Notes: generated by a model from the letters alone, not told the origin. Positions 8,424-18,154 are shown, counted from the first letter of the stretch. The stretch: 64,000 nucleotides of DNA from ZC4RG20 sp963782445 (GCA_963782445.1 CAWAJM010000001.1:1674001-1738000), one strand, 5' to 3'. Program-made: numbers and translations.

Positions 8424-9809
8424 TCACCGGTTCCAGACTTCTCGCCAGGCCGCGAACTCCGATGGCCTGATCTGGTAGCGTGCAAAGTTTCCTTCGTGCA
8501 GGCTCAGAAGTTCGCTCTCGGTCGTTTCCCGAAACCGTTCGTGCTCGCGTGCATCGATATGCGCCTGCGTCCAGCTTTTCACATGAGCGGTCGCCTGCTT
8601 TTTGTCCATACGTTCGCGAACGATGTCGCCGATGACTTCCCGCAGCGCCGCGCGGTGCCGCAGGCGGAAAGGATCAGGATCGCCGAGGGACTGCCGGACG
8701 GCGGCATAGCGCGCGGCCGAGCGCCCGTACGCCCAGATAAAAACGTCCCTGAGCAATTCGGTTCTGTTGAGTTCATAAACCCCGAGCACGGCATCCGTGT
8801 AAACATCGCGCGGAACGCCCTCGAATGAGAGCGGCGAGAGATTGCCCTTGATGAGCGGGATGTTCGCGGCAAGGCGCGACACGCGCTTGTTCACGTCGTC
8901 GAAGGGCTGCAAATAGGGCAGTTGCACCATCACAAAAAGTGCCTGTTCGAACGGATCGACAATGGCGGCGGCGGTTGCCAGGATTTGATCGAAGCACTCC
9001 TCGATGAGCTGCGGCACTTCCAGCGGATGAAAAACCGACCGTTCTATGCCGACCCCGATACGCCGGAGCCTTCCCGGCGCGTCGGGATCGCCGAGCAGGT
9101 TGTTAGCGAGAAGCGCATGAAGATTGAGGATCGTGTAGCGGTTGAAGCCGATCTCGTCCGCCGCGCCGACCAGGAATTCGAGCGCGTCCTTGTGATTCAG
9201 GATCATCTGCGCTTCGAGACGTTCCTTGCCCTCGGCCTCTTCGCCCAGATCGATGAGGCGCTTCGTGTCGAGGAGCGAATAGGTGTTACCCTCAAGGCGG
9301 CTTGAGTTCCATGAGAGATCGATCAGCAGTCTGTTCAGAATTTGCTTCGCGTACGTGCCCGCGGGCACCACTGCGGTCTTCGGCGTGCCGACCTCGCGCA
9401 GATGCGCGCGCTCTTCGGCAGACAGATAGAAGGTCTCGTTCGGGCGGTAGGAGTCGAGGAAGCCGCGGTCATAGCCGACCGGCTTGCGCGCTTCCGGCGG
9501 CTTGCGAACATCAGCCTGAATCGCAAGACCAGTCTTCGAGAGTGGCAGGGGGACCTCGCGCTCGGCCTCTGCCGGCGCCGGTCCTTCGGCCGCCGCGATT
9601 TGAGGCAGCCGGTAGCGCGCCCAACGGCCTTCGCCCTCCATCAGTAGACGGTTGTTATCGACGAGGGATTTGAGGCGGTATTGAAGGGTGCGGCGCGGGA
9701 CGGCGGCCGGAAGCGCCTCGGCGATGTCCTGTGCCGTCACGCCTTGAGGATGACGGCGTATGACCGCCTCTAGGTCTTGCAAATACTCTTCCCGAATACG
9801 CCGCGCCAA
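8424..9809 (-). CDS. Fic-family protein with degenerate active site
   Basis: 461 residues. An N-terminal winged-helix region (about 1-70) resembles a DNA-binding domain. The Fic fold follows: an inhibitory-helix motif SSRLEGN near 169-175 (pattern S/TxxxEG) and an active-site loop at about 301-309 reading QPFDDVNKR, where active enzymes have HPFxxGNGR. The catalytic His is Gln and one loop Gly is Val, so AMP transfer is doubtful. Fic enzymes otherwise modify target proteins with AMP. The N-terminal domain and the repeat array just upstream suggest it may regulate its own promoter. It likely forms an operon with the gene after it. Confidence 0.85.
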   Translation of the reverse strand: MARRIREEYLQDLEAVIRRHPQGVTAQDIAEALPAAVPRRTLQYRLKSLVDNNRLLMEGEGRWARYRLPQIAAAEGPAPAEAEREVPLPLSKTGLAIQADVRKPPEARKPVGYDRGFLDSYRPNETFYLSAEERAHLREVGTPKTAVVPAGTYAKQILNRLLIDLSWNSSRLEGNTYSLLDTKRLIDLGEEAEGKERLEAQMILNHKDALEFLVGAADEIGFNRYTILNLHALLANNLLGDPDAPGRLRRIGVGIERSVFHPLEVPQLIEECFDQILATAAAIVDPFEQALFVMVQLPYLQPFDDVNKRVSRLAANIPLIKGNLSPLSFEGVPRDVYTDAVLGVYELNRTELLRDVFIWAYGRSAARYAAVRQSLGDPDPFRLRHRAALREVIGDIVRERMDKKQATAHVKSWTQAHIDAREHERFRETTESELLSLHEGNFARYQIRPSEFAAWREVWNR

Positions 9810-9823
9810 TGTCGCCTCCTATA

Positions 9824-9905
9824 TTGCGCATAGATCTTCTACGCGCAACTAAAGCACGTCTACGCGCAACTTAAAAGCCTACGCGCAAGATATTATTGCG
9901 CCTAG
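9824..9905. promoter_or_regulatory. Operator array upstream of the Fic-like gene
   Basis: Three direct copies of CTACGCGCAA (9839-9848, 9860-9869, 9879-9888), spaced 21 and 19 bases, flanked by two inverted near-copies, TTGCGCATAG (9824-9833) and TTGCGCCTAG (9896-9905), each with one difference. The roughly two-turn spacing puts all sites on one DNA face. It lies between the leftward fic gene and the rightward restriction operon and could control either. Confidence 0.6.
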
Positions 9906-10087
9906 ACCCATATGTTGCGCTGTCAGCGCCTTCACGCAACATTGCGACCAGCGGAAGAACTATCGCGATTGTGTCCGATACCGCTTGCTCAAAGTGCCTT
10001 TGAGCGGCTGTTTCCGCGGGTGATTTCGGACGAAGTCGGGTTATCTGATATCCAGAGTGCATCATACCGCCTGATGCACAATTGTTA

Positions 10088-10116
10088 TTGACAACCCCAC
10101 AGTGCTCGTCTACATT
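10088..10116 (+). promoter_or_regulatory. Strong promoter of the restriction/defence operon, probably leaderless
   Basis: TTGACA (10088-10093), exactly 17 bases, TACATT (10111-10116). The expected transcription start, 6-7 bases on, coincides with the ATG at 10124, and no ribosome-binding site precedes that ATG, so the first gene would be translated from a leaderless message. The rest of 9906-10087 shows no supported gene. Confidence 0.6.
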
Positions 10117-10123
10117 CTGCGTC

Positions 10124-10711
10124 ATGCGCGATGACGTAGATAATTCGATTCTGGGCGACGTGGCCGACATCCGGCCCGGCTACCCGTTCCGCGGCGCGAT
10201 CGAGGAAATCCCCGGCGGCGAGGCGGCCGTCGTCCAGATCAAGAACGTTGACGCCGCCCGCGGTATCGACTGGGCCGCCCTGGTGCGTACCCGGCTTGCC
10301 GGCCGCCGCGCGCCCGACTGGCTGCGGCAGGGGGACATCGTTTTCACCGCCCGCGGCAACCGTAACGCAGCCGCCGCCGTTGAGGATGTGCCGGTGAAGG
10401 CCGTCTCGGCGCCACATCTTTTCGTTATCAGGGTGCGCACACCCGAGCGTGCCCTACCCGAATTCATCGCGTGGCTGATGAACCAGCCCGACGCGCAGCG
10501 CTACTTCGCGCAATCAGCCACGGGCAGCTACATCACCAGCATTCGCAAGCAGGTGCTTGCGCAGTTGCCCTTGAAGTTGCCGAGCCTTGAAAAGCAGCAA
10601 CTCATTGTCCGCCTCGACAGGGCTGCCCGCCGAGAGCGGCAGCTACTCGAAGCACTTATCGAAAACCGGCAACAGCAATTAAATCTGGTCGCCCAGGGCC
10701 TGATGGATTAG
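10124..10711 (+). CDS. Type I restriction S-like protein with a single target-recognition half
   Basis: 195 residues starting MRDDVDNSILGDVADI. It has the shape of one half of an HsdS subunit: one target-recognition domain (about 10-150, including PEFIAWLMNQP and SYITSIRKQVL) and a closing helical stretch (about 155-190, LEKQQLIVRLDRAARRERQLLEAL) like the conserved HsdS coiled coil. Normal HsdS has two such halves, and a full HsdS is encoded downstream. It is the first gene of the operon, 24 bases before hsdM. It may dimerise to act as an alternative specificity subunit, or modulate the main one. Confidence 0.8.
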   Translation: MRDDVDNSILGDVADIRPGYPFRGAIEEIPGGEAAVVQIKNVDAARGIDWAALVRTRLAGRRAPDWLRQGDIVFTARGNRNAAAAVEDVPVKAVSAPHLFVIRVRTPERALPEFIAWLMNQPDAQRYFAQSATGSYITSIRKQVLAQLPLKLPSLEKQQLIVRLDRAARRERQLLEALIENRQQQLNLVAQGLMD

Positions 10712-10735
10712 GTTCAAACGGAAAGGAACAAAGAC

Positions 10736-12244
10736 ATGAACACACCCGTTAGTCAAAAAGAAATCAACCAGGCCGTGTGGGAGGCGTGCGACACCTTCCG
10801 AGGCGTCGTCGATCCGAGCATCTACAAGGACTACGTCCTCACGATGCTCTTCCTGAAATACATCTCCGATGTCTGGCAAGACCACTACGACGGCTACCAG
10901 AAAGAGTATGGCGACAATCCGGAACTGATCGCCGAGATGCTCAAGAACGAGCGCTTCGTGCTGCCCAAAGACGCCAGCTTCTACGCGCTCTATGAACGGC
11001 GCTTCGAAGCTGGCAACGGCGAGCGTATCGATAAAGCGCTGCATGCCATCGAAGAAGCCAACATCCACAAGCTGCAGGACGTGTTTCAGGACATCAGCTT
11101 CAACAGCACACGGCTCGGTGATGAAGCGCAGAAGAACGACATACTGCGCCACATTCTCGAAGACTTTGCCAAGGACGATCTGAACCTGCGGCCAAGCCGT
11201 ATCGGCAAGCTCGACATCATCGGCAATGCCTACGAATTTCTCATCAAGAACTTCGCGGCGACCGGCGGCAAGAAGGCCGGTGAATTCTATACACCGCCCG
11301 AAGTGTCCGAACTGATCGCCGAGCTTGTCGACCCGCAGGAAGGCGATGAAATCTGCGACCCGGCCTGCGGCTCTGCCTCGCTGTTGATGAAGTGCGGCAA
11401 ACAGATTCAGAAGAAGGGCTCACGCAAATACGCCCTCTATGGTCAGGAAGCCATTGGAAGCACCTGGGCGCTCGCCAAGATGAACATGTTCCTGCACGGC
11501 GAAGACAACCACCGCATCGAGTGGGGCGACACGATTCGCAACCCCAAGCTGCTTGATGGCGAAGACAGTCTCAAGCTCTTCGACATCGTCGTCGCCAATC
11601 CGCCCTTCAGCCTGGAGAAGTGGGGCCATGAGAAAGCCGAATCCGACAAGTTCGGGCGTTTTCGGCGCGGCGTGCCGCCCAGAACGAAAGGAGACTATGC
11701 CTTCGTCCTCCACATGATCGAAACCATGAAGCCCAAGACGGGCCGCATGGGTGTCGTCGTGCCGCACGGCGTCCTGTTTCGCGGCGCAGCCGAAGGCAAG
11801 ATCAGAAGAAAGCTGATTGATGAGAATCTGCTCGATGCCGTCATTGGTCTGCCGGAAAAGCTCTTCTACGGGACAGGCATTCCGGCAGCCATTCTGGTGT
11901 TCCGCAAGAACAAGAAGGCGAAGAACGTCCTCTTCATCGACGCCAGCCGAGAGTACAAGGATGGCAAGAACCAGAATGCGCTAACGGACGAGAACATCGC
12001 CAAAGTAATGGCTACCTATCACGCGCGGGCCGACGTGGAGAAGTACGCGCACCTGGCCGCTCTCGATGAGATCAAGGAGAACGACTACAACCTCAACATT
12101 CCGCGCTACGTTGATACGTTTGAAGAAGAGAAAGAGATCGACCTGATGACGGTGCGCGCCGAGCGCGAACACCTTAAGAAGGAGCTCGTGGCACTAGAAG
12201 AAGAAATGGACGGCTACCTTAAGGACCTTGGTTATGGTTCCTGA
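10736..12244 (+). CDS. hsdM: Type I restriction-modification methyltransferase subunit
   Basis: 502-residue N6-adenine DNA methyltransferase. It protects self DNA and, with S and R, forms the restriction complex. After an N-terminal helical domain come the SAM-binding motif DPACGSASLL (about 205-215) and the catalytic NPPF (about 285). ATG at 10736 follows GGAACAAAGAC. It overlaps the next hsdS by 11 bases. Confidence 0.96.
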   Translation: MNTPVSQKEINQAVWEACDTFRGVVDPSIYKDYVLTMLFLKYISDVWQDHYDGYQKEYGDNPELIAEMLKNERFVLPKDASFYALYERRFEAGNGERIDKALHAIEEANIHKLQDVFQDISFNSTRLGDEAQKNDILRHILEDFAKDDLNLRPSRIGKLDIIGNAYEFLIKNFAATGGKKAGEFYTPPEVSELIAELVDPQEGDEICDPACGSASLLMKCGKQIQKKGSRKYALYGQEAIGSTWALAKMNMFLHGEDNHRIEWGDTIRNPKLLDGEDSLKLFDIVVANPPFSLEKWGHEKAESDKFGRFRRGVPPRTKGDYAFVLHMIETMKPKTGRMGVVVPHGVLFRGAAEGKIRRKLIDENLLDAVIGLPEKLFYGTGIPAAILVFRKNKKAKNVLFIDASREYKDGKNQNALTDENIAKVMATYHARADVEKYAHLAALDEIKENDYNLNIPRYVDTFEEEKEIDLMTVRAEREHLKKELVALEEEMDGYLKDLGYGS

Positions 12245-13472
12245 GGGATGGCAAAAGGTGCGGCTCGGCGATCTCTTCCAGAATAGCAAGGAGAAGGGTA
12301 AGTCGGGATTGCAGACTATGTCTGTCACGCTCACCGATGGCCTCGTACCGAGAGATTCTCGCGAACGTAAGACAGACACAAATCTGGTACCGGAGGAGCA
12401 CCTTCGCCTGCGCCCCGGATACATCGCGTACAACATGATGCGCATGTGGCAGGGAGCATCCGGCCTCGCCCGGAGCGACTCACTTGTCAGCCCAGCCTAC
12501 GTTGTCCTCAAGCCAACACGAAAGGTAGACCCGCTATTCGCTTCGTACTTCTTTAAGGCAGCGCGAACAGTCTATTTGTTTTGGGCTTATTCGTACGGTC
12601 TAACCAAAGACAGGTTGCGACTTTACTACCCGGACTTTTCAATCATCGCAGTGGTCGTACCGCCGGTTCCTGAGCAACAGAGGATTGGCGAAGTTCTATC
12701 AACTTGGGACCGCGCCATTCAGAGGGTCGAAGCGCTTATCGACGCCAGCGAACGACAGAAGAAGGCACTGATCCAACAACTTCTTTGCGGCACAACGCGT
12801 CTACCGGGGTTTGGCCCGCCTGCGTCGGACGATAGTTTTCCATCTGATTGGAGCCGTGTGTCGCTCGGGCAGATCGGCCACTGTGTTACGGGCTTGACCT
12901 ACTCTCCCGATGATGTGGTTGACGACGGATTGTTGGTGCTTAGGTCCTCTAACATCGCCGGAAATGAGATCGCTCTGAACGACAATGTTTACGTCAGCAC
13001 GAAGGTATCGCAGGAGTCGCTGACGCGCGTCAACGACATCCTCGTCTGCGTGCGAAATGGAAGTAAACAACTGATCGGCAAGAACGCGCTCATAACAAAC
13101 GAGTCTGCCGGCCTCGCGCACGGCGCTTTCATGACGCTGTTTCGGTCGGACGAAAACTCATACGTCGCTCATTTGCTCCAGTCCGATATGTTCCGTAGGC
13201 AAGTCCACCGGAATCTTGGGGCGACGATCAATTCGATCAACACGAGCGACCTCAAACGCTTTGCATTTCCGTGGCCATCGGCCGAGGAACGAATCGCAAT
13301 AGCAAACGTGTTATCAGGCGCTCAGAAAGAGATTGATCTTTATCAGAAGAACCTCTCCGCGTTGCATCAAGAAAAGCAAGCTCTAATGCAGCAGCTCCTG
13401 TCCGGCGAGCGGCGTGTAAAGGTGGACAGAGATGTTGAACGCGTGGTGCAGGAGGCAGCCGCGCATGGCTGA
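12234..13472 (+). CDS. hsdS: Type I restriction-modification specificity subunit
   Basis: 412 residues, full-length two-domain DNA-recognition subunit. Two target-recognition domains are each followed by a conserved helix: the first ends with PPVPEQQRIGEVLSTWDRAI and ERQKKALIQQLL, the second with AEERIAIANVLSGAQKEI and EKQALMQQLLSG. ATG at 12234 lies inside the end of hsdM. Its last codons overlap hsdR. Base composition is a little more AT-rich than neighbouring genes, as is common for the variable hsdS. Confidence 0.94.
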   Translation: MVPEGWQKVRLGDLFQNSKEKGKSGLQTMSVTLTDGLVPRDSRERKTDTNLVPEEHLRLRPGYIAYNMMRMWQGASGLARSDSLVSPAYVVLKPTRKVDPLFASYFFKAARTVYLFWAYSYGLTKDRLRLYYPDFSIIAVVVPPVPEQQRIGEVLSTWDRAIQRVEALIDASERQKKALIQQLLCGTTRLPGFGPPASDDSFPSDWSRVSLGQIGHCVTGLTYSPDDVVDDGLLVLRSSNIAGNEIALNDNVYVSTKVSQESLTRVNDILVCVRNGSKQLIGKNALITNESAGLAHGAFMTLFRSDENSYVAHLLQSDMFRRQVHRNLGATINSINTSDLKRFAFPWPSAEERIAIANVLSGAQKEIDLYQKNLSALHQEKQALMQQLLSGERRVKVDRDVERVVQEAAAHG

Positions 13473-16400
13473 GAATCGCATGACACCCGAGACGAAAGAG
13501 GAGTGCAGCGCGCAGATTCCGGCGCTGCAGCTTCTTGTCGCCTTGGGCTGGGAGTTCATGTCGGCTGCTGATTGCCTCGCAGCGCGTGGCGGCAGTCAGG
13601 ATGTCGTATTGACGGGTGTGCTGGTTGAGGAACTGCGCAAGCGGCGCTTTGAGTACAAGGGTAAGTCCTATCCGCTGTCCACCAACGCGATTGACCAGAT
13701 CGTGCGCGAGCTTTCGGCTGTCGCACTGCATGAAGGGCTCGGGGCGGCCAATGAGAAGCTGTACAACAAGATCACGCTGGGCGTGACGGTTACCGAGTTC
13801 ATCAACGGGAAGAGGCACTCTCCGACCATTCCGGTCATTGACTGGGATGATGTCGACAACAACAGCTTTGTCGTCACCGAGGAGCTGGAGGTGTTGTCAT
13901 CGGGCGGGACGCATACGCGCCGTCCTGATGTTGTCTGCTATGTGAACGGTCTGCCGCTCGTCGTGATCGAGGTCAAGCGGCCGGTCTCCGGCAATCCCAA
14001 CAAGTCGATGATCGATGAGGGGATCAGCCAGAACATTCGCAACCAGAAAACGGACGAGATCCCGAAGCTGTTCGCCTATTCGCAAATATTGATGGCGATC
14101 AGCGGCACCGATGCGCGATTCGGCACAACGCGCACGCCGAAGAAGTTCTGGGCCAACTGGCGCGACGAAGAGTTCGACGAGGCTTACTTCAATAAGGTGA
14201 TGGACCGGCCCGTCGATGGCGGGTTCAAGGATGCACTGTTTGGGAACCGACCTGCGAAGGTGCGCAAGTATTTTGAAGGGCTGTGGAGCGGTGATCGTCT
14301 GCCGTCCGAGCAGGACAGGATGATCGTCAGCCTTCTCAGTCCGACGCGCCTGCTGGAGTTCGTACGCTTCTTCATCCTGTTCGACAGCAAGATCGGCAAG
14401 GTCGCGGCGCGCTACCAGCAGGTCTTCGGCATCAAGGCGCTGATCCGGCGTCTGCAGGTGAAAAAGAAGGGTGGCGGACGCGAAGGCGGCGTCGTTTGGC
14501 ATACGACCGGTTCCGGCAAGTCGTTCACCATGGTGTTCCTGTGCAAGGCCCTGCTGCTCCATGAGGCGCTCAAGGAGTGCCGTATGGTGGTGGTGACCGA
14601 CCGCGTTGATCTGGAAAAGCAGCTTTCCAGGACGTTCCTTAGCGGCGGCGCGTTCGGCAGCGCCATCGCCAGCCGCAAGGATGGTGAGAAATCAAAAGCC
14701 ACTTCAGGCCGCGATCTCGCGAAGCGCATCGGCCAGGGCAAAGAGCGGATCATCTTCACCATCATCGACAAGTTCCTGACCGCGTCGAAACAGAAGGGTT
14801 GCTACAACCCGAGCGAGGACATGATCGTGCTCGTCGATGAGGGCCATCGCGGCCACGGCGGCGAAGGCCATGAGCGGATGCGCAAGGCGTTGCCCAATGC
14901 TGCCTATGTCGCGTTCACCGGAACGCCGCTGCTCAAGGACGAAAAGACCGCCAGCAAGTTCGGGCCGATCATTCATGCCTACACCATGCAGCGTGCGATA
15001 GAGGACGGCACCGTCACACCGCTGCTTTATGAAGAGCGCAAACCGGAACTGGACGTCAATGAGAAGGCCATCGATAACTGGTTCGAGAAGATCACTTCAG
15101 GTTTGTCCGACGAGCAGAAGAGCGACCTGAAGCAGAAGTGGGGCAAGAAAGGCCCGGTCTATGGCAGCGCCAACCGCATCGAGCTGATCGCCTGGGACAT
15201 CGCCGTCCACTTCGATGAGAACGTCAAGAAGCTCGGGCAGGGCCTGAAGGGTCAGATCGCAACGGACAGCAAGCGCGCGGCTATCCGCTACAAGAAGTAC
15301 CTTGATGAAACCGGGCTGGTGACGAGCGCCGTGGTGATCTCACCGCCGGATACGCGTGAGGGCCACAGCGATGTCGATGAATCCGATCTCCCTGAAATCC
15401 AGCAATGGTGGAAGGACAACGTCAAGGGCGATGCCGAGGACTATGAACGCGGCGTGATCGAGGATTTCAGCACGGAGGGGCCGCCTGACCTGTTGATAGT
15501 CGTTGACAAGTTGCTGACCGGCTTTGATGAACCGCGCAATGCCGTGCTCTATATCGACAAGCCGCTCAAGCAGCACAACCTCATTCAGGCGATTGCGCGC
15601 GTCAACCGCCTGCACGATGCCAAAAAGTTCGGCCTGTTGATCGACTATCGCGGCATCCTCAAGGAACTCGATACCGCGATCGCCCAGTACCAGGATTTGG
15701 CGACCCGCACGCAGGGCGGCTACGACATCAACGATATCGACGGTCTCTATCGCGCCGTCAGCGCTGAATACAAGAAGCTGCCCATGCTGCATGAGCGGCT
15801 TCTGGGGCTGTTCAGCAGCGTCAAGAACAAGCAGGATCGCGAGCAATACCGCCAGCTCCTCGTCCCGCACTATCAGGAGGACGAGAACGGCCAGAGCTTC
15901 GATACGCGGCAGAGCTTCCGCGAAGACTTCTATGAAGCGCTCACCGCCTATGGCATGTGCCTGCAGGTCGCGCTGTCATCGCGCAGCTTCTTTGAAGACA
16001 CCGCGTTCTCGGAAGCTGACATCACCCGCTACAAGAAAGACCTGCGCTGGTTCACCGACCTGCGCAAGATGGCTAAGCAGGACGCGCAGGAGACCGTCGA
16101 CTACAGCGCGTATGAAGAGCAGATACGCAAGCTGGTCGACAAGCATGTCGTCGGTTCCGGCGTTGCCGAGCCTGAAGGCGTCATCGCGGTAGACGATCTC
16201 GGCAAGGCCGAAGACCCCGGCAAGTGGTCGGAAGAAAAGACCCGCAACGAAACCGACATCATCCGCAGCCGCGTCAAGAAGACCATCGAACAGGAACTCG
16301 CCGACGATCCTTACGCGCAGATCGTGTTCTCCGAACTGCTCAAGCAGGCGATCGCCGAGGCCGAAGCGCTCTTCGATCACCCGCACAAGCAGTACATCCT

Positions 16401-16758
16401 CTTCAAGAAATTCGAGGATAAGGTGCGCGAGCGCGCGGTCGATGGCATCCCTGCGGCGCTGAACGGGAACAAGCACGCCAAAGCGTACTTTGGGGCGTTC
16501 CGGCTGTCTCTCGGAGATGCTCCGCTGAGTCCGAGCGACGAAACGGCGCGTGTGGACGATGCGCTCTTCATCGACAAGACGGTCAAGTCCGCCGTTGCCG
16601 AGCACTCGCTCAGCCCGCAGAACATCGAGACCGCGATCCGCAAGGCATTGCTGCCCTACCTGTTCGAGCGCATCGGTCTCGACCGCGCCAAGGACGTGAT
16701 CGAGCAGGTGCTTCAGATCACACGTGTCGGCATCAGCCGGGGGGAGCTGCGCTCATGA
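13465..16758 (+). CDS. hsdR: Type I restriction endonuclease subunit R
   Basis: 1097 residues from ATG 13465, preceded by AGGAGG. DNA translocase and nuclease of the type I complex. The PD-(D/E)XK nuclease is visible as RPD (153-155) and EVK (169-171). The SF2 motor has Walker A GSGKS (349-353), DEGH (458-461) and FTGTP (about 484-488). The C-terminal helical region binds the M/S core. It overlaps both hsdS (8 bases) and the next gene (4 bases). All catalytic motifs look intact. Confidence 0.96.
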   Translation: MAENRMTPETKEECSAQIPALQLLVALGWEFMSAADCLAARGGSQDVVLTGVLVEELRKRRFEYKGKSYPLSTNAIDQIVRELSAVALHEGLGAANEKLYNKITLGVTVTEFINGKRHSPTIPVIDWDDVDNNSFVVTEELEVLSSGGTHTRRPDVVCYVNGLPLVVIEVKRPVSGNPNKSMIDEGISQNIRNQKTDEIPKLFAYSQILMAISGTDARFGTTRTPKKFWANWRDEEFDEAYFNKVMDRPVDGGFKDALFGNRPAKVRKYFEGLWSGDRLPSEQDRMIVSLLSPTRLLEFVRFFILFDSKIGKVAARYQQVFGIKALIRRLQVKKKGGGREGGVVWHTTGSGKSFTMVFLCKALLLHEALKECRMVVVTDRVDLEKQLSRTFLSGGAFGSAIASRKDGEKSKATSGRDLAKRIGQGKERIIFTIIDKFLTASKQKGCYNPSEDMIVLVDEGHRGHGGEGHERMRKALPNAAYVAFTGTPLLKDEKTASKFGPIIHAYTMQRAIEDGTVTPLLYEERKPELDVNEKAIDNWFEKITSGLSDEQKSDLKQKWGKKGPVYGSANRIELIAWDIAVHFDENVKKLGQGLKGQIATDSKRAAIRYKKYLDETGLVTSAVVISPPDTREGHSDVDESDLPEIQQWWKDNVKGDAEDYERGVIEDFSTEGPPDLLIVVDKLLTGFDEPRNAVLYIDKPLKQHNLIQAIARVNRLHDAKKFGLLIDYRGILKELDTAIAQYQDLATRTQGGYDINDIDGLYRAVSAEYKKLPMLHERLLGLFSSVKNKQDREQYRQLLVPHYQEDENGQSFDTRQSFREDFYEALTAYGMCLQVALSSRSFFEDTAFSEADITRYKKDLRWFTDLRKMAKQDAQETVDYSAYEEQIRKLVDKHVVGSGVAEPEGVIAVDDLGKAEDPGKWSEEKTRNETDIIRSRVKKTIEQELADDPYAQIVFSELLKQAIAEAEALFDHPHKQYILFKKFEDKVRERAVDGIPAALNGNKHAKAYFGAFRLSLGDAPLSPSDETARVDDALFIDKTVKSAVAEHSLSPQNIETAIRKALLPYLFERIGLDRAKDVIEQVLQITRVGISRGELRS

Positions 16759-17483
16759 GCAAGAACAGCTTCACCTACGGCGATGAGCGCTTTGACTATG
16801 ACGTTTGCTTTACGCCGGATCGCAAACAGAAGATCGCCATCCATGTTCATCCGGACGCATCGATCCAGGTCGATGCGCCCGAGGGTGAAGACATGGCGCG
16901 CATCCACTGCGCCGTGCTCAAGCGCGCGCGCTGGATCAGCAATCACGTCCTGCAGGCACGGGCGCAGCGCGAGCACGTATTGCCGCGCTCCTATGTCAGC
17001 GGCGAAGGGCATTTCTATCTCGGGCGACGCTACCAGCTAAAGGTTACCGATACGAACGGCGCGGGCCCCCAGGTCAAGCTGTGGCGTGGCCGAATCCTTG
17101 TAGAACTCGACGAACGCGCCCCCGATGCTGTGCGCAGGCAGCTTTACCGCTGGTACAGGGAGCGCGCGTCGGAAGTATTCGACCGGCGGCTGCACGAGAT
17201 CGCGGAGCGAGTGCCGTGGCTTCGAGAAGTGCCGCCGCTGCGTCTGCTGAAGATGCGCAGGCAATGGGGAAGCTGCTCGCCGCAGGGGGCCGTGTTTCTC
17301 AACCCGCATCTGGTCAAGGCGCCGCGAGAGTGCGTCGACTATGTCATCACCCATGAGCTCTGCCATCTGAAAGAGCACAACCACTCGCGGCGCTACTATC
17401 GTCTGTTGCGCGAGATCATGCCTGGATGGGAACCCGTCAAGGCTAGGCTCGATGGAATGGCGGAGTTACTGCTGAATGAGTGA
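16755..17483 (+). CDS. YgjP-like M48-type metallopeptidase
   Basis: 242 residues. The zinc protease motif HELCH (200-204) follows WGSCSP (171-176), the signature of the YgjP/DUF45 family (SprT-like, gluzincin fold). These soluble proteins are often found beside type I restriction genes; their substrate is not established. It overlaps hsdR by ATGA and the next gene by GTGA, so is in one translationally coupled chain. It could process a partner of the restriction or Shedu proteins, which is speculation. Confidence 0.88.
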   Translation: MSKNSFTYGDERFDYDVCFTPDRKQKIAIHVHPDASIQVDAPEGEDMARIHCAVLKRARWISNHVLQARAQREHVLPRSYVSGEGHFYLGRRYQLKVTDTNGAGPQVKLWRGRILVELDERAPDAVRRQLYRWYRERASEVFDRRLHEIAERVPWLREVPPLRLLKMRRQWGSCSPQGAVFLNPHLVKAPRECVDYVITHELCHLKEHNHSRRYYRLLREIMPGWEPVKARLDGMAELLLNE

Positions 17484-18154
17484 GTAATGGACGTTTTTCT
17501 GTTGACAAACTGCCGGTCCGCCTGCCAAACCGTACGTCATGGGATTCAGGCCAGATGAAACGATTTGTCCTACAGAAATGGGAAGACAGGCGGGTGCCTA
17601 CTGACCGGCAGCCTGCCGCAGAACTGCTCGATGAGTTTGATCGCATCCTGGGTGATGCAGCGAACGAGCGCCCGCTTCAGACATTCTTTGCCGCGCATGG
17701 CGGTCTGCTGAATTGTCTTGCTCCATCAGGCAGAGACTATTGGTGCCTTGACCGGCCGCGGCTGGGCGCTGAACTCGTTCCGGATTTTCTGGTTGCGTCG
17801 AACTGCTCGGCAGGTATCCGCTGGTCCATGGTCGAGCTTGAGAGCCCAACCAAGAAGGCGCTCACCAAGGCGGGCTTGCCAGCTAACAAGTGTGCGGAAG
17901 CGATGAAGCAAGTGCGCGATTGGCGTTCCTGGCTCACAGACAATATTGCGTACGCGCGCGAGGAGCTTGGACTGAAGGATATAGATGCTAACTGCCGCGC
18001 CTATATCGTCATCGGCCGTCGCAGTAGCCTAGATGCAAAGCAGGTAAAAACCTACCGCGCCTTGTCTACGGATAATACGGTCGTCATGTCCTACGACCGC
18101 CTCCGTGACGTGATCGGAAACGGCACGGTATTCGTAGGAGCCGTTAATGAATAA
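17480..18154 (+). CDS. Shedu-like (SduA/DUF4263) nuclease
   Basis: 224 residues from a GTG overlapping the previous stop (a later ATG at 17555 is possible). The C-terminal half matches the DUF4263/SduA nuclease domain: PDFLVA with Asp102, then WSMVELESPT with Glu119 and Glu121 in the place of the usual ExK, followed by QVRDWRSWL. The fold is a PD-(D/E)XK nuclease used by the Shedu anti-phage system. The replacement of Lys by Glu matches a subgroup I recall as VEIEPPT, so activity is uncertain. The tight overlap with a helicase gene suggests the two act together. Confidence 0.78.
   Translation: MSNGRFSVDKLPVRLPNRTSWDSGQMKRFVLQKWEDRRVPTDRQPAAELLDEFDRILGDAANERPLQTFFAAHGGLLNCLAPSGRDYWCLDRPRLGAELVPDFLVASNCSAGIRWSMVELESPTKKALTKAGLPANKCAEAMKQVRDWRSWLTDNIAYAREELGLKDIDANCRAYIVIGRRSSLDAKQVKTYRALSTDNTVVMSYDRLRDVIGNGTVFVGAVNE

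Noticed and set aside
9871..10065. Leftward frame of about 64 codons (MMHSGYQITRLRPKSPAET) between the Fic-like gene and the restriction operon
   Set aside because: Its 3' end is made of the CTACGCGCAA operator repeats and no ribosome site is clear; more likely regulatory DNA.
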